Assembly (NCBI GenBank): GCA_903994365.1 | Contig: CAJEXL010000002.1 | Span: forward strand, 62,001 to 126,000 | Reading direction: 5' to 3' | DNA length: 64,000 nt | DNA from: an uncultured Chlorobiaceae bacterium | GTDB lineage: Bacteria; Bacteroidota; Chlorobiia; Chlorobiales; Chlorobiaceae | In this document: piece after piece, positions 1 through 8,762 of the stretch | How the letters are laid out: each line of letters starts with the position of its first letter | Numbering within the stretch: the stretch's first letter is position 1 | Translations under genes and position numbers: made by a program | Notes under the pieces: model-generated | Told to the model about the DNA's origin: nothing | The model's input: the letters and a program-made list of their open reading frames with translations, nothing else | Database searches by the model: none

Positions 1-209
1 TGGTGATGGTGATGCCCCCCATCATGATTGTGCATATAATCGCGGTCGTGATGCTCCTCAGGGAAATGATCGTGATCGTGGGTCTCCCCACCAGCATGAG
101 AATGGCTATGCTCTTCCGTACCAGGGTTAACATGGACATGATAATCGCTCTCACCGGGTTTGCGAAGCACTGCCCCGCAATCACCCGAACAACCACAGGT
201 ATCGCACAT
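1..209 (-). CDS. hypB: Hydrogenase nickel incorporation GTPase HypB (partial, N-terminus)
   Basis: The minus strand reads from an ATG at 209 and runs off the left edge, giving about 69 residues. It begins MCDTCGCSGDCG, the high-affinity nickel-binding CxxCGC start of HypB, followed by a histidine- and aspartate-rich stretch (HSHSH, HDHDH, HHHHH-like runs) typical of the metal-storage segment of HypB proteins. The GTPase domain lies outside the window. HypB works with HypA to deliver nickel to NiFe-hydrogenase. It starts 4 nt after the hypA stop codon, so the two are co-transcribed. Identity is clear from the N-terminus and the neighbour. Confidence 0.88.
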   Translation of the reverse strand, partial: MCDTCGCSGDCGAVLRKPGESDYHVHVNPGTEEHSHSHAGGETHDHDHFPEEHHDRDYMHNHDGGHHHH

Positions 210-213
210 TTTT

Positions 214-567
214 CTACTCTCCCTCTTCTTCTATAGTTATGGTTTGAATCAGAAACTCCTCACCGGAGACAATGGTTATCCGAAGCGAGCGGCATTTGGG
301 GCACTCGGCATAATAAAAAGTGACAGGAAACCTCATGCCACACTCTCCGCACTCACCAGTCCCTTCGGGTTCCCCAATCACCAGGGCCGCACCTTCAGCA
401 ATCGTCCCTTTGGTTGCCGCTGAAAAGCAGAATTTCAATGACTCTGCCTCAATGCCCGCAAGTTTTCCAACAAGAAGCTCAACACCGGAAATTCTCACTC
501 CCCCCTCTTTTTCTGCATTGGCGACCACCGCATCAACAATGGACATCGCAATACTCATCTCATGCAT
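214..567 (-). CDS. hypA: Hydrogenase maturation nickel metallochaperone HypA
   Basis: This 117-residue protein has the normal HypA length. It starts MHEMSIA, in which His2 is the nickel ligand. It carries the structural zinc site as two CxxC pairs at C73/C76 and C89/C92 (the second is CPKC). HypA inserts nickel into the large subunit of NiFe-hydrogenases together with HypB, which follows directly on the same strand. The family assignment is secure. What hydrogenase it serves cannot be seen here. Confidence 0.93.
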   Translation of the reverse strand: MHEMSIAMSIVDAVVANAEKEGGVRISGVELLVGKLAGIEAESLKFCFSAATKGTIAEGAALVIGEPEGTGECGECGMRFPVTFYYAECPKCRSLRITIVSGEEFLIQTITIEEEGE

Positions 568-611
568 AACAACAGCAAAGTATAGTTATTCCAAAACCCG
601 GCCTCCAGTGA

Positions 612-658
612 AAACTGACAACTGACAACTGATTACTGACTACTGGCAACTGACAACT
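612..658. repeat. Short degenerate tandem repeat AACTGAC
   Basis: Between hypA and pyrB there is a run of near-identical 7-10 nt units (AACTGAC / AACTGATTACTGAC / CTACTGGCAACTGAC). It is non-coding and lies upstream of both divergent genes, so it could affect either promoter, but no function can be assigned from sequence alone. Confidence 0.6.
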
Positions 659-699
659 CCCCCAAGGTAGTTCATGAACTTCAATATTTATTTGTACAT

Positions 700-1671
700 T
701 TGAAAAAAATCTTCCTGAAACGCAGCAAACAAGAGCAAAAGTTGAAGCACCTTACAGGACTATGCAATGTTCCGGCCAGTGAGATTACACTGCTTCTCGA
801 CCTGGCCGCCGATTTCAAGAGAGAGTTGATCAGCGGAAACCCCTCTTTTGAGCAATCTCTTCGCAATAAACGCATTGCGCTGGTTTTTTTTGAAAATTCA
901 ACTCGCACGCGCTTCTCCTTTGAAATAGCCGCCCGTCATCTTGGAGCCGGAACGCTGAACTTCAGCGCCTCGTCAAGCAGTGTCAGCAAGGGAGAGACCC
1001 TCGGTGACACCATCAAAAACCTTGAAGCGATGCAGGTGGATGCCTTTGTGCTGCGCCACCCCTCCTCTGGGGCAGCAGACCTCATCACTGGCATCACCTC
1101 CAAAACGGTCATCAATGCGGGTGACGGATCGCATGAACATCCCACACAAGCGCTGCTCGATATATTTACGCTCCGCGACTATTTTGGGAAAATCGAAGGG
1201 CTCAGGGTAGTCATTATCGGCGATGTACTCCACAGCCGCGTTGCCCGTTCCAACATCTATGGACTCCTTGCCGCTGGCGCTGAAGTGGGAATCTGCTGCC
1301 CGGTAACCCTCATGCCGCCCGATGCTGACCGGTTGGGAGTGACCCTCTTCACTGACCTTGACCGGGCCATCACCTGGGCTGATTCGGCTATCGTCCTTCG
1401 CCTGCAACTTGAACGTGCTACCGGAGGCTACCTCCCCTCTCTTGAAGAGTATTCAGTCTATTACGGTCTTACCGATGAGCGGCTGGAGCGGATGCAAAAA
1501 CATCTCCTGGTGCTCCATCCCGGACCGATAAACCGTGAGATTGAGATCTCCAACCATGTAGCCGACAGGATACAGCCACCCGGCTATTCAAAAAGCGTTC
1601 TGCTTGAACAGGTCACCAATGGAGTGGCCATACGCATGGCGGTGATGCAAACCTTGCTTGCCCCACACTGA
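700..1671 (+). CDS. pyrB: Aspartate carbamoyltransferase catalytic subunit
   Basis: This is the cytosolic enzyme that condenses carbamoyl phosphate with aspartate, the first committed step of pyrimidine synthesis. Numbering from the TTG at 700, the carbamoyl-phosphate loop STRTR is at residues 67-71, HPTQALLD is at 147-154 and HPGPINR is at 273-279. All key positions are present and the length (323) is normal. The start is uncertain. The TTG at 700 adds a basic 14-residue leader, and a TTG at 742 would begin directly with the family-like KHLTGL. No pyrI or pyrC is adjacent. Confidence 0.93.
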   Translation: MKKIFLKRSKQEQKLKHLTGLCNVPASEITLLLDLAADFKRELISGNPSFEQSLRNKRIALVFFENSTRTRFSFEIAARHLGAGTLNFSASSSSVSKGETLGDTIKNLEAMQVDAFVLRHPSSGAADLITGITSKTVINAGDGSHEHPTQALLDIFTLRDYFGKIEGLRVVIIGDVLHSRVARSNIYGLLAAGAEVGICCPVTLMPPDADRLGVTLFTDLDRAITWADSAIVLRLQLERATGGYLPSLEEYSVYYGLTDERLERMQKHLLVLHPGPINREIEISNHVADRIQPPGYSKSVLLEQVTNGVAIRMAVMQTLLAPH

Positions 1672-1695
1672 CGATAAAATAAACCCTTTATTATT

Positions 1696-2574
1696 ATGAC
1701 ACGCACCTGTAGCCTCAGTAGAACAATCCTGATTCTGACAGCCGCACTCTGTATCACCCATCACAACGTCTCCGCAGAACCACTCAAAAAGTCAGCAGGC
1801 AGAACCATTATCGCACCACTGCTGGCGGACCCGCTGGAGCCAAAAATTGCGGTCATGCCTTCACTGAGTGAACGCACCCTGCAGCTTGATATTGGCACAT
1901 CTCCCGATCTCTACCAGAGCGAGAGCGGGGAATTTGCCGTTGGTGTTGATTTCGGCACCTACTCACGACTGAAACGAACCAATGAGTTCAAGTTTCCTGT
2001 TGATGCGGTTGATTATCTCTTTGGAGTCAATGCAAGCTGGAAAAAACCCTTCAACAGCGACACGCTGCCGTTCGACACCCTCAGCGCAAAGGTGAAGCTC
2101 AGCCATATTTCAGCCCATTTTGAAGATGGCCACTACGATGCCACCAACGGACAATGGATAACGCAACCAGAGTGGAGTGGAACCATCCCCTTCACCTACA
2201 GCCGTGAATTCGTCAATCTCGTTCTGGCACTCAGCTCCCCGGAACATAGGCTCTATGCAGGGTATCAATACCTCTACCATACCCTCCCCTCAGGGATAAA
2301 TCCTCACGCATTTCAGGCGGGCTTTGAACTCTCCACCCCGGGAAACAGCTATATTGCCACTGATTTCAAACTGCTCCCAATCTGGCAACCCTCACTTGAG
2401 GCAACAAGAGGGCACCGGGGAACATGGAACCTGCAGGCTGGCATCCGTCTCAATAACATAGGTCTGGAAAAGGTGAGGGTGGCATGTAACTACTATTCAG
2501 GCATCAGCCGCCAGGGCATGTACTTTTACCATCCCGAAAGCTTCACCAGCGCAGGAGTCATTATTGATTTTTAA
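1696..2574 (+). CDS. DUF1207-like outer-membrane protein
   Basis: The 292-residue product has an N-terminal signal peptide (hydrophobic stretch about residues 9-24, ending near VSAEP) and then the phrase LLADPLEPKIAV, which resembles the start of DUF1207 proteins. The rest alternates in a beta-barrel manner and the chain ends in a C-terminal phenylalanine (VIIDF), as many outer-membrane barrels do. It starts 24 nt after pyrB but has no obvious link to it. The biochemical role is unknown. The family call rests on recalled resemblance. Confidence 0.6.
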   Translation: MTRTCSLSRTILILTAALCITHHNVSAEPLKKSAGRTIIAPLLADPLEPKIAVMPSLSERTLQLDIGTSPDLYQSESGEFAVGVDFGTYSRLKRTNEFKFPVDAVDYLFGVNASWKKPFNSDTLPFDTLSAKVKLSHISAHFEDGHYDATNGQWITQPEWSGTIPFTYSREFVNLVLALSSPEHRLYAGYQYLYHTLPSGINPHAFQAGFELSTPGNSYIATDFKLLPIWQPSLEATRGHRGTWNLQAGIRLNNIGLEKVRVACNYYSGISRQGMYFYHPESFTSAGVIIDF

Positions 2575-2635
2575 AACCATAATGAATCAAACCCTCTACG
2601 ACATTGGGGGCAGAGAAAAAAAAATAGATTAACAT

Positions 2636-2665
2636 TTGTTGAATTTGTATTCATTTTAGTATATT
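2636..2665 (+). promoter_or_regulatory. Possible sigma70-type promoter of the porin gene
   Basis: TTGTTG (2636-2641) and TATATT (2660-2665) are separated by 18 nt in the AT-rich stretch about 120 nt upstream of the porin start. This is a pattern match only, and green sulfur bacterial promoters are not well constrained. Confidence 0.3.
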
Positions 2666-2786
2666 TTAGCTTGGTAGCTCTTTTCAAAAAAGCCACAAAC
2701 AGTTTTTTCTGGTTTTTATGTTGACGATCAAAGGTTTCCATGTCCTTTTCTTTATTAACACACACACAACTAACGGAGAACTGAAA

Positions 2787-3914
2787 ATGAAAAAAATGTT
2801 ATCGCTTGCTGCAATGCTTGCAGTATTGTCATACGCATCACCAGCTTCGGCTGAATTAAAAATAGGTGGAGACTTCAGTGTAAGGGCGAGAGCTGAATTT
2901 AACTCAAAAGATCCAGGAAATCTTTCCACTGATGACCTGATGTTTCAGTACAGGCTCCGCCTGAATGGCGCGGCAGATCTTGGTGATGGATACTTTTTCA
3001 AGACCATGCTCATGAGTGAAGAGCCATTCGCAACTTCAGGAAATGCTGCTGGTGGATGGAGGACTGTCGGTGGTAATGTAGCTAATACAAATATTGATGC
3101 ACCTTACAGCCTTTCCGTTTCTCAGGCATACTTCGGACGTAATTTGAAGGATTCCAATTACAAAATCGGACGTATTCCGCTCAACAGTTTCAACAATCCA
3201 ATTTTTGATCTTACCCTCTATCCAACCCAACCACTTGACACTCCTGTCAATAATTATGGTTATGACCGTCTTTTTGGTGCAAATTATGGCACAAAAGTTG
3301 GCGATGGGACATTAAATGCAACTTTGGTTGTTCTGGATAATAGCTCAAACGACGTTGCAGCAGGCCTCGAAGACAATGGTTTCCTTAATGACGGTTATGC
3401 ACTTAGTCTCGCGTATGCGTTCACGGCAGGAGATGTTACCATTGAGCCACAGATATTTGCGGTATTGACGAACGCTGATGTAAACTTATCGCCGACAACC
3501 GCTTCTTTCGCACCGGATGCTAATCCATTTACCTTTGGTGCCATGCTTTCAACCCCTGTTGGAAACAGCAAAATCTCAGGTGGTGCATTTTACACAAGTG
3601 CAAGCGAAAAATTGAACAATCTGGAAAATGCTGACTACAGTGGCTACCTGATCAGGGTCAAAGGCGAATCTGGCCCATTCATGGCGTGGATTGACTACAA
3701 CAAGACCACAGATGATCTTGCCGGAGCCGCCACAAAAGATTACACAAACACCTTTTTGTGGGCACAGTACAAACATGTCGTCTATAAAGGCGCAGCCAGC
3801 AGCTTCAGCCTTCAGCCGACTCTTCGCTATCGCGCACAGGACAAAGAAGTCAACGCCGTTCAAACCGACACGGCCACAGTACGTGGTGAGTTAGTTGCTA
3901 CGGTGACCTTCTAA
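2787..3914 (+). CDS. Porin-like outer-membrane beta-barrel protein
   Basis: The start at 2787 is chosen because ACGGAGAA stands 8 nt upstream and the product then begins with a standard signal peptide (MKKMLSLAAMLAVLSYASPASA, cleaved after ASA). The in-frame extension up to 2718 has no signal-like character. The mature protein (about 353 residues) opens with KIGGDFSVRARAEF, shows alternating aromatic and polar strands, and ends VATVTF with the terminal phenylalanine needed for outer-membrane assembly. It is probably a general or substrate-selective porin. It stands alone between a promoter-like stretch and a strong terminator. Confidence 0.75.
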   Translation: MKKMLSLAAMLAVLSYASPASAELKIGGDFSVRARAEFNSKDPGNLSTDDLMFQYRLRLNGAADLGDGYFFKTMLMSEEPFATSGNAAGGWRTVGGNVANTNIDAPYSLSVSQAYFGRNLKDSNYKIGRIPLNSFNNPIFDLTLYPTQPLDTPVNNYGYDRLFGANYGTKVGDGTLNATLVVLDNSSNDVAAGLEDNGFLNDGYALSLAYAFTAGDVTIEPQIFAVLTNADVNLSPTTASFAPDANPFTFGAMLSTPVGNSKISGGAFYTSASEKLNNLENADYSGYLIRVKGESGPFMAWIDYNKTTDDLAGAATKDYTNTFLWAQYKHVVYKGAASSFSLQPTLRYRAQDKEVNAVQTDTATVRGELVATVTF

Positions 3915-3933
3915 GTCACACCTCTCTCTCTGC

Positions 3934-3966
3934 AAATAAAGCCGTAGGAAACTACGGCTTTATTTC
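3934..3966 (+). terminator. Rho-independent terminator after the porin gene
   Basis: A perfect stem, AATAAAGCCGTAG / CTACGGCTTTATT with a GAAA loop, lies about 20 nt after the porin stop and is followed by a T-rich tract. The A-rich left arm means it could also act on the opposite strand. Confidence 0.88.
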
Positions 3967-4312
3967 TTATATTTCTCTGTGTGTATGTAAATTTTCAGGA
4001 TTGTTATTTTCCTCAATAACAATTGTTAATTTCCTGAAATTTAGCTACATTCAAGCAGCGTCATTATATACAACACTAAAAGGCGCTTTTACCTGTAGTT
4101 TTATATTGTTCGACATACAAAACCAGCTTCGGATTCGGTTTTATCATGTCACCGTCAGCACTGAACATGTTTGCGCTGTTTTGAAGAGCAAACACGGCCT
4201 TTTGTGCATAGCGCTATTTTTCACCACTGCACAACGCAGCGGAGACGCATACGAAAGTAACTGTTCTTTTTATCCATCAGTAATTTTACTAATTTAAACA
4301 TACCAGCGGACT
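3967..4312. other. Intergenic stretch without a convincing gene
   Basis: I see only a 98-codon open frame (4001-4297) lacking a ribosome binding site or a recognisable domain. I do not accept it as a gene. The segment is presumably the leader and promoter region of the stress-protein gene. Confidence 0.5.
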
Positions 4313-4750
4313 ATGATTACCATTAAAAAAATCATCTGCCCGGTTGATTTCTCTGAGTTGTCGCGGAAATCGCTGCAATACGCCAACGAGTTTGCAAGAC
4401 TCTCCAATGGACAGGTCTTTCTTGTCGGCGTTATTGAGAACGACCCGACAATCACCTATTCAAAGGGCCTTGAAAAAGAGCGTGCGGAGGAAGAGCAGAA
4501 ACTTCTTGCCTTGATTGAAGAGGAGGACATGGCAGGTATTGTAGCCGACTATGTCATCTATGAGGGATTTCCCGAAGAGTGTATTCTCGACTATGCCAAA
4601 CGCCAGGAAGCTGATGTCATTATCATGGGTTCACACGGCCGCCGTGGCCTGAAACGGATGATCCTCGGCAGTGTTGCTGAACATGTGATACGTCGCTCTC
4701 CCTGTCCGGTACTTGTTGTGAAGGAGAACGAGCATGAGTTTATCAACTAA
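4313..4750 (+). CDS. Universal stress protein, UspA family
   Basis: This is a single-domain 145-residue Usp protein. It starts with the usual KKIICPVDFSE strand and has the ATP-binding signature GSHGRRGLKRMILGSVAE at residues 106-123 (G-x2-G-x9-G-S). It therefore belongs to the nucleotide-binding subgroup. Usp proteins act as cytosolic stress and energy-state modulators. It lies 77 nt upstream of a symporter gene on the same strand. Usp genes next to transporters are common and may regulate them. Confidence 0.9.
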   Translation: MITIKKIICPVDFSELSRKSLQYANEFARLSNGQVFLVGVIENDPTITYSKGLEKERAEEEQKLLALIEEEDMAGIVADYVIYEGFPEECILDYAKRQEADVIIMGSHGRRGLKRMILGSVAEHVIRRSPCPVLVVKENEHEFIN

Positions 4751-4827
4751 GCATCGTCGCGACCAGCCTGGAATGAACAGGCAAAAAGTTCAAAACATTT
4801 TTTATTAAACAATCAAAGAAAACATTT

Positions 4828-6459
4828 ATGGCACAAAATGTCACAAACGTTTCCCAAACCGAAGAGGTCTCCAGCACCCGGCGGGTTATTGCTGCCTCTT
4901 CGGTCGGAACACTCATTGAGTGGTATGACTTTTATATTTTCGGTACTCTTGCGAAAATCATTTCCGAACAGTTTTTCCCGAAAGATAACCCGACGGCAGC
5001 GCTGCTTGCCACGCTGGCCACCTTTGCCGCAGGTTTTGTCATCAGGCCGTTCGGCGCACTCTTCTTTGGCCGTCTCGGTGACCTTATCGGACGGAAATAC
5101 ACCTTTCTTGTGACCCTGGTGATTATGGGCGGCTCCACCTTTGCCATCGGTCTTGTTCCCGGTTATAAGACGATCGGCTTTTTTGCCCCTGCGATTGTCT
5201 TTGTTTTACGTTTACTGCAGGGTCTTGCTCTTGGAGGTGAGTATGGTGGGGCGGCCACTTATGTTGCCGAACACTCTCCGGCAGGGCAGCGGGGCTTCTG
5301 GACAAGCTTTATCCAGACAACGGCAACCTTGGGCCTCTTTCTTGCGCTCGGCGTTATTCTCATTGTCCGCCAGACACTTGGTGTTGAAACCTTCTCTGAC
5401 TGGGGATGGCGCATTCCTTTCCTTCTTTCAGCGCTTCTTGTCGGGGTTTCGGTCTTTATCCGCATGAAGATGTCTGAATCGCCGATGTTTGTAAAGATGA
5501 AAAAAGAGGGTAAAACATCTGCCAACCCGCTTGCTGAGAGCTTCAAGCAGAAGGATAACCTGAAGATGGTGCTGATTGCACTGCTTGGCGCAACTGCTGG
5601 TCAGGGTGTGGTCTGGTACACAGGACAGTTCTATGCGCTCTCCTTCCTGCAGAATACCTGTAACGTAGAGTTTGTACAGAGCAACATGATCATCTCCATT
5701 GCCCTGCTTATCGGCACACCATTCTTCGTTGTTTTTGGTGCGCTTTCCGACAAGATTGGACGCAAGTATATCATGATGGCAGGTATGCTTATCGCCGTTC
5801 TCTCCTATGGCCCGCTTTACAACAGCATGTACGACAATGCCAATCTGAAAAACAAAATTGAGATTGTAGAGAAAACAACTGTTGAAACCAAAGAGGCTGT
5901 CAAGGGCACGGACAATATCACCACAACCGTAACGAAGAAAACCTTCACGGATGGGACAACGTACAAAGAGACTCAAAAACTGACTGTCCCGCTTGATGAA
6001 GCAAAAAAAGCTGAACTTGCAGCAGCAGGAAAGCTGAAACCTGAAACAAAAAAAGAGACAACTCTTTCTGACAGTATCAAGAACAAGATGATTGGTATTG
6101 TTCTCATTCAGGTGATTTTTGTTACCATGGTTTATGGACCAATTGCCGCCTTCCTTGTTGAGATTTTCCCGACCAGAATCCGCTATACCTCGATGTCACT
6201 GCCTTACCATATCGGCAATGGTGTCTTTGGCGGCCTGGTCCCGCTTATCGCAACCCGTCTCGTTGAGGCATCCAAAGAACCGGGCTATTCTAACCCGCTT
6301 ACGAACGCAATCAACAGTTTTACAGGACACATCGGCACACCTGCGGGCCAGGTCGATCCGCTTGCAGGTCTCATGTATCCGATACTGATTGCAAGTGTAA
6401 GCTTCATTATAGGCATGCTCTACATCTCCAATAAAACCAACAACATGGACGTTGAGTAA
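4828..6459 (+). CDS. MFS metabolite:H+ symporter with a hydrophilic insertion
   Basis: The 543-residue product is a 12-TM major facilitator of the metabolite:H+ symporter (MHS, ProP/ShiA-like) group. It shows EWYDFYIFG in TM1, the loop 2-3 motif GRLGDLIGRKYTF near residue 81, RLLQGLALGGEYGG in TM4, and the second-half loop ALSDKIGRKY near residue 303. Unlike typical members (about 430-450 residues), it carries a charged, Thr/Lys/Glu-rich stretch of about 85 residues (roughly 335-420) between the first and second TM of its C-terminal half. The substrate is unknown. Candidates from the family are organic acids, proline/betaine or shikimate. The small membrane gene at 6486 follows closely. Confidence 0.85.
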   Translation: MAQNVTNVSQTEEVSSTRRVIAASSVGTLIEWYDFYIFGTLAKIISEQFFPKDNPTAALLATLATFAAGFVIRPFGALFFGRLGDLIGRKYTFLVTLVIMGGSTFAIGLVPGYKTIGFFAPAIVFVLRLLQGLALGGEYGGAATYVAEHSPAGQRGFWTSFIQTTATLGLFLALGVILIVRQTLGVETFSDWGWRIPFLLSALLVGVSVFIRMKMSESPMFVKMKKEGKTSANPLAESFKQKDNLKMVLIALLGATAGQGVVWYTGQFYALSFLQNTCNVEFVQSNMIISIALLIGTPFFVVFGALSDKIGRKYIMMAGMLIAVLSYGPLYNSMYDNANLKNKIEIVEKTTVETKEAVKGTDNITTTVTKKTFTDGTTYKETQKLTVPLDEAKKAELAAAGKLKPETKKETTLSDSIKNKMIGIVLIQVIFVTMVYGPIAAFLVEIFPTRIRYTSMSLPYHIGNGVFGGLVPLIATRLVEASKEPGYSNPLTNAINSFTGHIGTPAGQVDPLAGLMYPILIASVSFIIGMLYISNKTNNMDVE

Positions 6460-6485
6460 CCAAGAATCATTTAATTTCATCTATT

Positions 6486-6710
6486 ATGTCAGCAATTAAA
6501 AGACTGTTCGGAATTGTGTGGACACTCATGGGAGTAGGTATCATCCCGCTGGTGATCATGCAAGCCATGAAAGAGATCGCAGCAAAACCCAGTGAAGAGA
6601 ACTGGATTTTCTGGTCAATCGTGATTGTCGTTCTGATGCCTATTATCTCCTTCAGCCTTATTACTTTTGGAGTGTTTGCGCTGAAAGGTGAGTACGATGT
6701 CATTGCGTAG
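6486..6710 (+). CDS. Small two-TM membrane protein, likely transporter partner
   Basis: This 74-residue protein has two hydrophobic helices (about residues 7-27 and 41-66) separated by a short charged loop. It starts 26 nt after the symporter gene and is followed by a terminator, so it forms a two-gene unit with the symporter. I recognise no named family with certainty. Its position suggests it assists or regulates the transporter. Confidence 0.7.
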   Translation: MSAIKRLFGIVWTLMGVGIIPLVIMQAMKEIAAKPSEENWIFWSIVIVVLMPIISFSLITFGVFALKGEYDVIA

Positions 6711-6744
6711 GCATTAAAAACCTTACCTGTTCTTTTTGTCTATG

Positions 6745-6777
6745 AAAAGCCGCATCTTGAGTGCGGCTTTTCGTTTT
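6745..6777 (+). terminator. Rho-independent terminator
   Basis: The stem AAAAGCCGCA / TGCGGCTTTT with a 7-nt loop is followed by CGTTTTT. It closes the symporter and small membrane protein unit. Confidence 0.88.
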
Positions 6778-6833
6778 TCCGGCAAAAAGAAGAAGCTGAA
6801 CGTCTGAAGAGAATAACCAGCCCCCGATGAACA

Positions 6834-8705
6834 ATGGATAGCCACGATGAGTTTACCGCCCGTACAGAGATAAAAAAAGCTCTTTATGAAAAGCTTGCCA
6901 CACTGCCTGCCTCACCTGGTATCTACCAATTCAGAAATGCCGGTGGCAGGGTAATCTACGTCGGCAAAGCCAAGAACCTCCGTAACCGGGTTCGCTCCTA
7001 CTTCCGCAACACGCAGCAACTCTTCGGAAAAACACTGGTGCTGGTCACGCACATTGAGGATTTTGAGGTTATTATCACCTCTTCAGAGGTCGAGGCGCTG
7101 ATTCTTGAAAACAATCTTATCAAAGAGCTGAAGCCCCGCTACAACATCAACCTGAAGGACGACAAAACCTATCCCTACCTTGTTATCACCAATGAACCTT
7201 TTCCGCGCATTCTCTTTTCCCGCCAGAGGAGAAGGGATGGATCCACCTGGTTCGGCCCCTATACGGAGGCGGGGCAACTTCGTTCAATCCTTGATCTCAT
7301 CAGTTCGATTTTTCCGGTGCGGAGCTGCAAGTTTCGGCTGAGTGAGGAGAATATTGCCTCCCGTAAATTCAGGCTCTGCCTCGACTACCACATCCACAAA
7401 TGCAAGGGGCCATGTGAAGGGCTTCAGTCGGAAGAGGAGTATCTCCTTATGATCAATGAGATTATCAGACTGTTGAAAGGCAGGACATCAACCATGATCC
7501 GCTCACTCACCGACTCCATGCAGCACTATGCCAAGGAGCTGAAGTTTGAACAGGCTGCTGAGATAAAAGCACAGATTGAGAGTCTGAAACGCTATGCTGA
7601 ACGGCAGAAGATGATTGCCGATGACGAAGCGGATCGTGATGTTTTTGCGGTTGCCGCAGCAGAGGATGATGGCTGCGGTGTGGTCTTCAAAATTCGTGAG
7701 GGAAAGCTGCTCGGTTCACAGCATATCTATATGAACAATACCGACGGTGAAAGCGATGCGACCCTGCAAGCCAGAGTGCTCGAAAAATACTATATCGAAA
7801 CCCTTGAAGGTGTTCCTGATGAAATTCTGCTTCAGGAGCCCGTTGGCGCTGAGGAAGAGGAGACACTGAGGGCATTCATCTCGGAAAAACGGCAGGAGAA
7901 GAAACAGATCCGTTTCATCGTCCCAAAAATTGGTGAAAAAGCTCACCTGGTCGAGATGTGCCGCCAGAACGCACGGCACCATCTGGAGGAGTATCTTATC
8001 CAGAAACAAAAGAGAGGCGAGGCCGCTCGCGAACACTACGGCCTGACCACCCTCAAAGAGCTGCTCCATCTGCCAAATCTCCCACAACGCATTGAATGTT
8101 TTGATAACTCCCATCTTCAAGGCACCGATTATGTGAGCTCCATGGTCTGTTTTGAGAAGGGAAAACCAAAAAAATCGGAGTACCGTAAATTTAAAATGAG
8201 AACGTTTGAAGGCTCGGACGACTATGCCGCCATGGAAGAGGTGATCCGGCGGCGTTACAGTGGATCGCTTTCGACGGAACTCCCCTGGCCTGACCTCATT
8301 GTTGTTGATGGTGGCAAGGGGCAGGTCAACACTGCGTTTCACACCATGAACGCTCTCGGGCTCTCCATACCGGTTATCGGTCTGGCAAAACGAATAGAGG
8401 AGATCTTCACCCCCCACTCCTCAGATCCCTTCAATCTCCCGAAAACCTCCCCGGCGCTCAAACTGCTCCAGCAACTGCGCGATGAGGCGCACCGTTTTGC
8501 CGTGACCTATCACCGCAAACTGAGATCAGAGAGAACTCTGCAGACAGAACTCACCACCATTGCAGGAATCGGGGAAAAAACAGCCTTCAAACTTCTCAAG
8601 CAGTTCGGTTCAGCAGAGTCTGTTGCAAAGGCCACCATCGAAGAGTTACGGGCTGCGGCAGGAGCAAAAGCCGCCGATGCCATCTACCGTTTTTACCGGC
8701 CATGA
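6834..8705 (+). CDS. uvrC: UvrABC system protein C (excinuclease subunit)
   Basis: This 623-residue protein makes both incisions in nucleotide excision repair. The N-terminal GIY-YIG nuclease shows GIY at residues 29-31 and YVGKAKNLRNR from residue 42. Next comes the HKCKGPCEG cysteine motif, a UVR domain for UvrB contact (about residues 215-250), an RNase H-like C-terminal nuclease (ECFDNSHLQGTD, PDLIVVDGGKGQ), and two helix-hairpin-helix motifs at the end (AGIGEKTAFKLLKQFG). All parts are intact and the length is typical. Confidence 0.96.
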   Translation: MDSHDEFTARTEIKKALYEKLATLPASPGIYQFRNAGGRVIYVGKAKNLRNRVRSYFRNTQQLFGKTLVLVTHIEDFEVIITSSEVEALILENNLIKELKPRYNINLKDDKTYPYLVITNEPFPRILFSRQRRRDGSTWFGPYTEAGQLRSILDLISSIFPVRSCKFRLSEENIASRKFRLCLDYHIHKCKGPCEGLQSEEEYLLMINEIIRLLKGRTSTMIRSLTDSMQHYAKELKFEQAAEIKAQIESLKRYAERQKMIADDEADRDVFAVAAAEDDGCGVVFKIREGKLLGSQHIYMNNTDGESDATLQARVLEKYYIETLEGVPDEILLQEPVGAEEEETLRAFISEKRQEKKQIRFIVPKIGEKAHLVEMCRQNARHHLEEYLIQKQKRGEAAREHYGLTTLKELLHLPNLPQRIECFDNSHLQGTDYVSSMVCFEKGKPKKSEYRKFKMRTFEGSDDYAAMEEVIRRRYSGSLSTELPWPDLIVVDGGKGQVNTAFHTMNALGLSIPVIGLAKRIEEIFTPHSSDPFNLPKTSPALKLLQQLRDEAHRFAVTYHRKLRSERTLQTELTTIAGIGEKTAFKLLKQFGSAESVAKATIEELRAAAGAKAADAIYRFYRP

Positions 8706-8762
8706 ATCTTCCCCTCCCGGGCAAGAATGTTTTTCTTAAGAAAATTCTGTTATATTTGAGGA

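Noticed and set aside
4001-4297. 98-codon frame between the porin and stress-protein genes
   Set aside because: No ribosome site, no protein-like pattern and no neighbour link.
4766-4782. Hairpin GCCTG/CAGGC after the stress-protein gene as terminator
   Set aside because: The stem is only 5 bp and is followed by A instead of T.
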